Shown one piece after another: positions 62,001 to 64,000 of a DNA stretch of 64,000 nucleotides. How positions within the stretch are numbered: position 1 is the first letter of the stretch; each line of letters begins with the position of its first letter. The notes beneath the pieces are model-generated. The model saw nothing but the letters and a program-made list of their open reading frames with translations, was not told the DNA's origin and made no database searches. The stretch covers positions 682,001-746,000 of the forward strand of contig JAWKUB010000002.1 of assembly GCA_041398745.1 (NCBI GenBank), given 5' to 3'. This DNA is from JACKHO01 sp041398745 (GTDB lineage Bacteria > Planctomycetota > Planctomycetia > Planctomycetales > Planctomycetaceae). The translations under genes and the position numbers were made by a program.

Positions 62001-64000
62001 GTTGCCCTCATTCTGGTTGGCGTTGCCTCGGTAAACTGCAGCGGCGTTGTGGTTGCTCAAGCTCCAGTAACCGACCCACCTGAAGTTCAATTACTCCTTG
62101 AAGGCGATGCAGTTGTTGCCAGCACATCTCCAATGTTGGCTGAATTGCTTCAGAATGTCCGGGACGAGAATCCCGCGTATGTTATTAGCTCAATCGATTA
62201 CGAGGTGCTGGAATCGAAACCACTTTCGATACGCGCTACCGTTCGCGTGCGGATGCTCGATCCTGGCGGGGCACCATACATTTCACTGCCATTTTCGGGC
62301 ATCGTGTTACGCAACGGTGCGAGTTGCCTGGTGGACGGGGAAACAACGGAACTCATTCCGTCAACAAGTGGTGATGCACTCCTCGTCCCCATGCCACAAG
62401 ATCCCGCCATACGACGCCATCGAATTGAAATGGAGTTTGGACTACGTCCCGATGCCGAAGCAGATGGAGTGCTTCTACCACCAGTAATGGCAGCGACCTT
62501 ACGAGCGCCCGCTGAGTTTTCCCCGCAAAACTTCGCACGACATGGAATGGTGCGTGAGGTCGAAGGAGAAGAAACGCTCGTGTTTCTGGGAAACGTCGAG
62601 CGTCTGGTTCGGTCTCAAACAAATGACTCGTTGCCGATCAACGCGGGTGAGCTTACGGCTGACATGCAAGTTCGCCTGGACCGAAGACAGGCGTCGGTGA
62701 AATGCAATTTGAATGTGAAACTCGCCGAGCAGGTTGCTTCCAGTGTTGAGTTATTGCTTCCCCATGGTTGTCGACTTCAGCAAATTGTTTCTCCAGAATT
62801 AAAATCGTTTGACGTGGTGCGAAGTCGTCGTATTGGTGTTTGGCTGCATGTCGAGTTGGACCAGCCAATTGCGAATTTGACACTTCAGTATCAGGTTCCC
62901 ATAGAGAACGCTGCAAATGGTTCTCTCATGGTTCCGCCGTTGCTGTCGTCACCGCTGGGGAATGTTCATCAGGCATTGCAACTTACACCAGGCACTGGAA
63001 CCAAGATTACGAGTGTCTCACCGGTCGGCGAGAACATCGATGCGGAGGGGGGAGTTGCATCAGCTTCTTCAGACTCTTGGAATCTGATCCTCGATGATCC
63101 ATGTAGTCTGCATGTGAATATCGACACGGTACCCATTGAAGCGACGGCTAAAATTATTGAACGATTGTCCGTAACTCGCGAAGAAGCTCAATATGAAGGG
63201 ACAGTGCTTCTGGATTCAATGAGACTCCCGCAATTTGTTCATCAACTCGAGCTTTCCCCCGACTGGTACATTCAGGATGTGCAAGTGGAGCAGTCAGGAG
63301 CCACCCGGACAGTTCGGTGGAGCCGCGAAGGGAGTCGAATGACGGTCTTCGTCCCTGATGGCGTGCCTGACAAACGAAGTTTGCACATTCGTGGAGTTCG
63401 ACCAGTTCAAACCGAAGTTTGGGAGAATCTTCCAGAAATCCGAGTGCCAGGTGTTACGGTTGGCGAGCGACAAATACTGGTGTATGACGACACAAAGTGG
63501 TCAGTGGAAGTGTCGACCGCTGGTGGAACTGTCATGACGACGTCAGCTCGCAAGAATAGTGATGATGGTTCAGGCGACGGAGAAAGTGAGCCAGCCATAC
63601 TTTCGCTTTCGTCAACAATTTCTCCGGAACAATTTCGAATTGTCCCGGGCCGCGAAGCTGCGCGTTCAGATAGCGTAACAATGCTGCTGTCCGATGAAGA
63701 GTCCCAATGGACGGTGATACAACAGGTTCACATCGAAGCATTGGAGGCAAAGCTCCGGCAGGTACAAATGCTTGTCCCGCCGGAGATTGTGCCAGAGATG
63801 GTGGTCTCGCCCCCATCGCTGCGCACGTCGATTGTGGATGAGGACAGCGGATTCTCCCGCATGACTATTGATGTGCCTCAGCGTTGGCGAGATGAGCTCA
63901 CCTTTTCAATTTCATGGACTGTCAGTCACGACGAATTGCTCTCAAAGGGACTGAACGAATGCATTGTCGAGTCGGCCGAAGAGGCGTCACAGTTTATCGT
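59067..64000 (+). CDS. Giant exported hypothetical protein, 3' end outside window
   Basis: A frame open from ATG 59067 to the window end (at least 1,644 residues) with no stop, so the gene is truncated by the window. A signal peptide-like start (MLCLLVGCAGVVVAQ) is followed by a largely beta-rich, Ser/Thr/Val-rich extracytoplasmic region. Around residues 878-945 lie two hydrophobic helices (WAVLLFCGLAGIAVRMW and LALVLLLGLGVAALLL), then a second signal-like helix near 975-995 (VALILVGVASVNCSGVVVAQ). After it a second beta-rich region begins. It looks like two exported domains fused through an integral membrane segment. No named family. Confidence 0.8.
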   Translation, partial: MPPFPTQSDIRCTIGMLCLLVGCAGVVVAQQESDSNGGVDSENGAPVQQVTQQLEALGYRVVPSENGVTSNERKPVDLEALLDTPAADLLDMAQKTSFATVNEAVYEATVLGEELRNGQLTCMVQHLGRHRSSLNWTETNLAIHSLFASLSSDNGLDRPTVSSETVPAVWGTSPDGRILVFIEDDQTKLTGRWSARGKTLGRKPSGNVESAETEFAFPSIQQFQLTFPPALNSQLRLRVPNSKRVKSPAGLLSGPEPAESGWSIWTLDLGRRRDVRIQIEPASMKGDAALYANLETAFSASPQGLNIQADAELISFASEARSIEVALPRQANVQDVTLNNVAIPFRVSGSNPVNLEVSVGELSAGQIGQLRIRANAPLTWGLARSLPKLRINDVIVLSERVTLVVEPPLEAESLVTKNMLQTALSTESVGEVWTFQSLRENSEITAKIQESSSQLSVESTTILSLQPELLTAVVQLDLLNRSGKTFSLECKLPQEWSVVDVAVGGRHRPTWVEQADGNDRRLRLELVEPIGGESPSSLFFTLRRPPPSPGDSWLFPAVQLKQTKEATGACYVVNSERFAIVVDGETFPDYEVNQSEIPQPLLQRLKSVSPQLPLLGESVALLRWRSPSPPPAVMSLTENPLRMTTNGDEFNSGSSSDSAESLPTVGVKDTASISAFDALSGTVQLDLSTVLTSMNGAHHVSRASYRFSRRRELSALRLSLPESCIVSSVIVDGRSVTVLRRGEQISFPQRADPAKTLEILYLIPATRAYLVEEVGIPLPLNGEPIDEIRWSVEGALGQRIEIVNSTDAIGVRPENVQLAGRLLGPLARSDRNGWFNPLRPQEWSTSGGSADSGQSALMVTVGRPGTLLRLRYWKTRQFRAIAWAVLLFCGLAGIAVRMWNWTRLRNLALVLLLGLGVAALLLPEEAAMIAGGGFVGSILSLLFPRRYVQCSDLIQSNADAASAPFNSLRSTRWSLGNWVALILVGVASVNCSGVVVAQAPVTDPPEVQLLLEGDAVVASTSPMLAELLQNVRDENPAYVISSIDYEVLESKPLSIRATVRVRMLDPGGAPYISLPFSGIVLRNGASCLVDGETTELIPSTSGDALLVPMPQDPAIRRHRIEMEFGLRPDAEADGVLLPPVMAATLRAPAEFSPQNFARHGMVREVEGEETLVFLGNVERLVRSQTNDSLPINAGELTADMQVRLDRRQASVKCNLNVKLAEQVASSVELLLPHGCRLQQIVSPELKSFDVVRSRRIGVWLHVELDQPIANLTLQYQVPIENAANGSLMVPPLLSSPLGNVHQALQLTPGTGTKITSVSPVGENIDAEGGVASASSDSWNLILDDPCSLHVNIDTVPIEATAKIIERLSVTREEAQYEGTVLLDSMRLPQFVHQLELSPDWYIQDVQVEQSGATRTVRWSREGSRMTVFVPDGVPDKRSLHIRGVRPVQTEVWENLPEIRVPGVTVGERQILVYDDTKWSVEVSTAGGTVMTTSARKNSDDGSGDGESEPAILSLSSTISPEQFRIVPGREAARSDSVTMLLSDEESQWTVIQQVHIEALEAKLRQVQMLVPPEIVPEMVVSPPSLRTSIVDEDSGFSRMTIDVPQRWRDELTFSISWTVSHDELLSKGLNECIVESAEEASQFI

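Overview
This window looks like chromosome of a planctomycete (order Planctomycetales, genus not assignable by eye). The host flanks carry planctomycete-typical genes: an HYExAFE-family protein, an SxtJ-family membrane protein, an OmpH-like protein, an ankyrin protein and a very large exported protein that runs off the right end. Two heavy-metal (CzcA/CusA-type) RND efflux loci lie at the left. The middle is accessory DNA with plasmid and mobile-element genes.

Layout. (1) 1-12.1 kb, metal resistance: the 3' part of one RND pump followed by a metal-binding lipoprotein and a thioredoxin-like lipoprotein (plus strand); then a complete minus-strand set of TolC-type outer membrane factor, His-rich protein, membrane-fusion protein, RND pump, His-rich lipoprotein and DUF3147 membrane protein. 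(2) 12.7-28.7 kb, accessory: tyrosine recombinase, ArdC antirestriction protein, DUF932 protein, small conserved proteins, a block of unknown membrane protein + PLP enzyme + HTH + AAA ATPase that resembles a broken ietAS-type locus, an HNH nuclease/N6-adenine methylase pair and a DEDDh exonuclease. Two copies of a ~90-bp repeat bracket 13.7-25.7 kb. (3) 28.7-32.4 kb, plasmid core: a DnaA box plus three iterons (probable oriV), RepA, ParA and ParB. (4) 32.9-39.3 kb, membrane/signalling module: two membrane proteins, two kinase-like proteins (one fused to an HTH) and a Cas4-like protein with membrane helices. (5) 39.4-45.2 kb, an overlapping operon in which a TraG/VirD4-like ATPase is flanked by two copies of the same two-gene pair; no conventional relaxase is recognisable. 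(6) 45.3-49.9 kb, small conserved proteins, an MT-A70 methylase, an excisionase-like HTH protein and a tyrosine integrase whose 3' end reads antisense through a tRNA-Ser(UGA) gene, the likely right attachment site. (7) 50-64 kb, host chromosome: ankyrin proteins, SxtJ, OmpH-like, CysQ next to an SLC13-type permease, HYExAFE, xylulokinase and the giant ORF.

Interpretation. The region from about 12.7 kb to the tRNA is best read as an integrated plasmid-like mobile element (replication, partition, coupling ATPase, integrase/excisionase, antirestriction, restriction-modification). The left end is not identified, so the metal-resistance genes may or may not be cargo. The strongest candidates for undescribed biology are the duplicated pair around the coupling ATPase, the kinase/Cas4-like membrane module, and a family of three related small proteins that recurs within the element. 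All family assignments are from reading the translated sequence; no database search was run.
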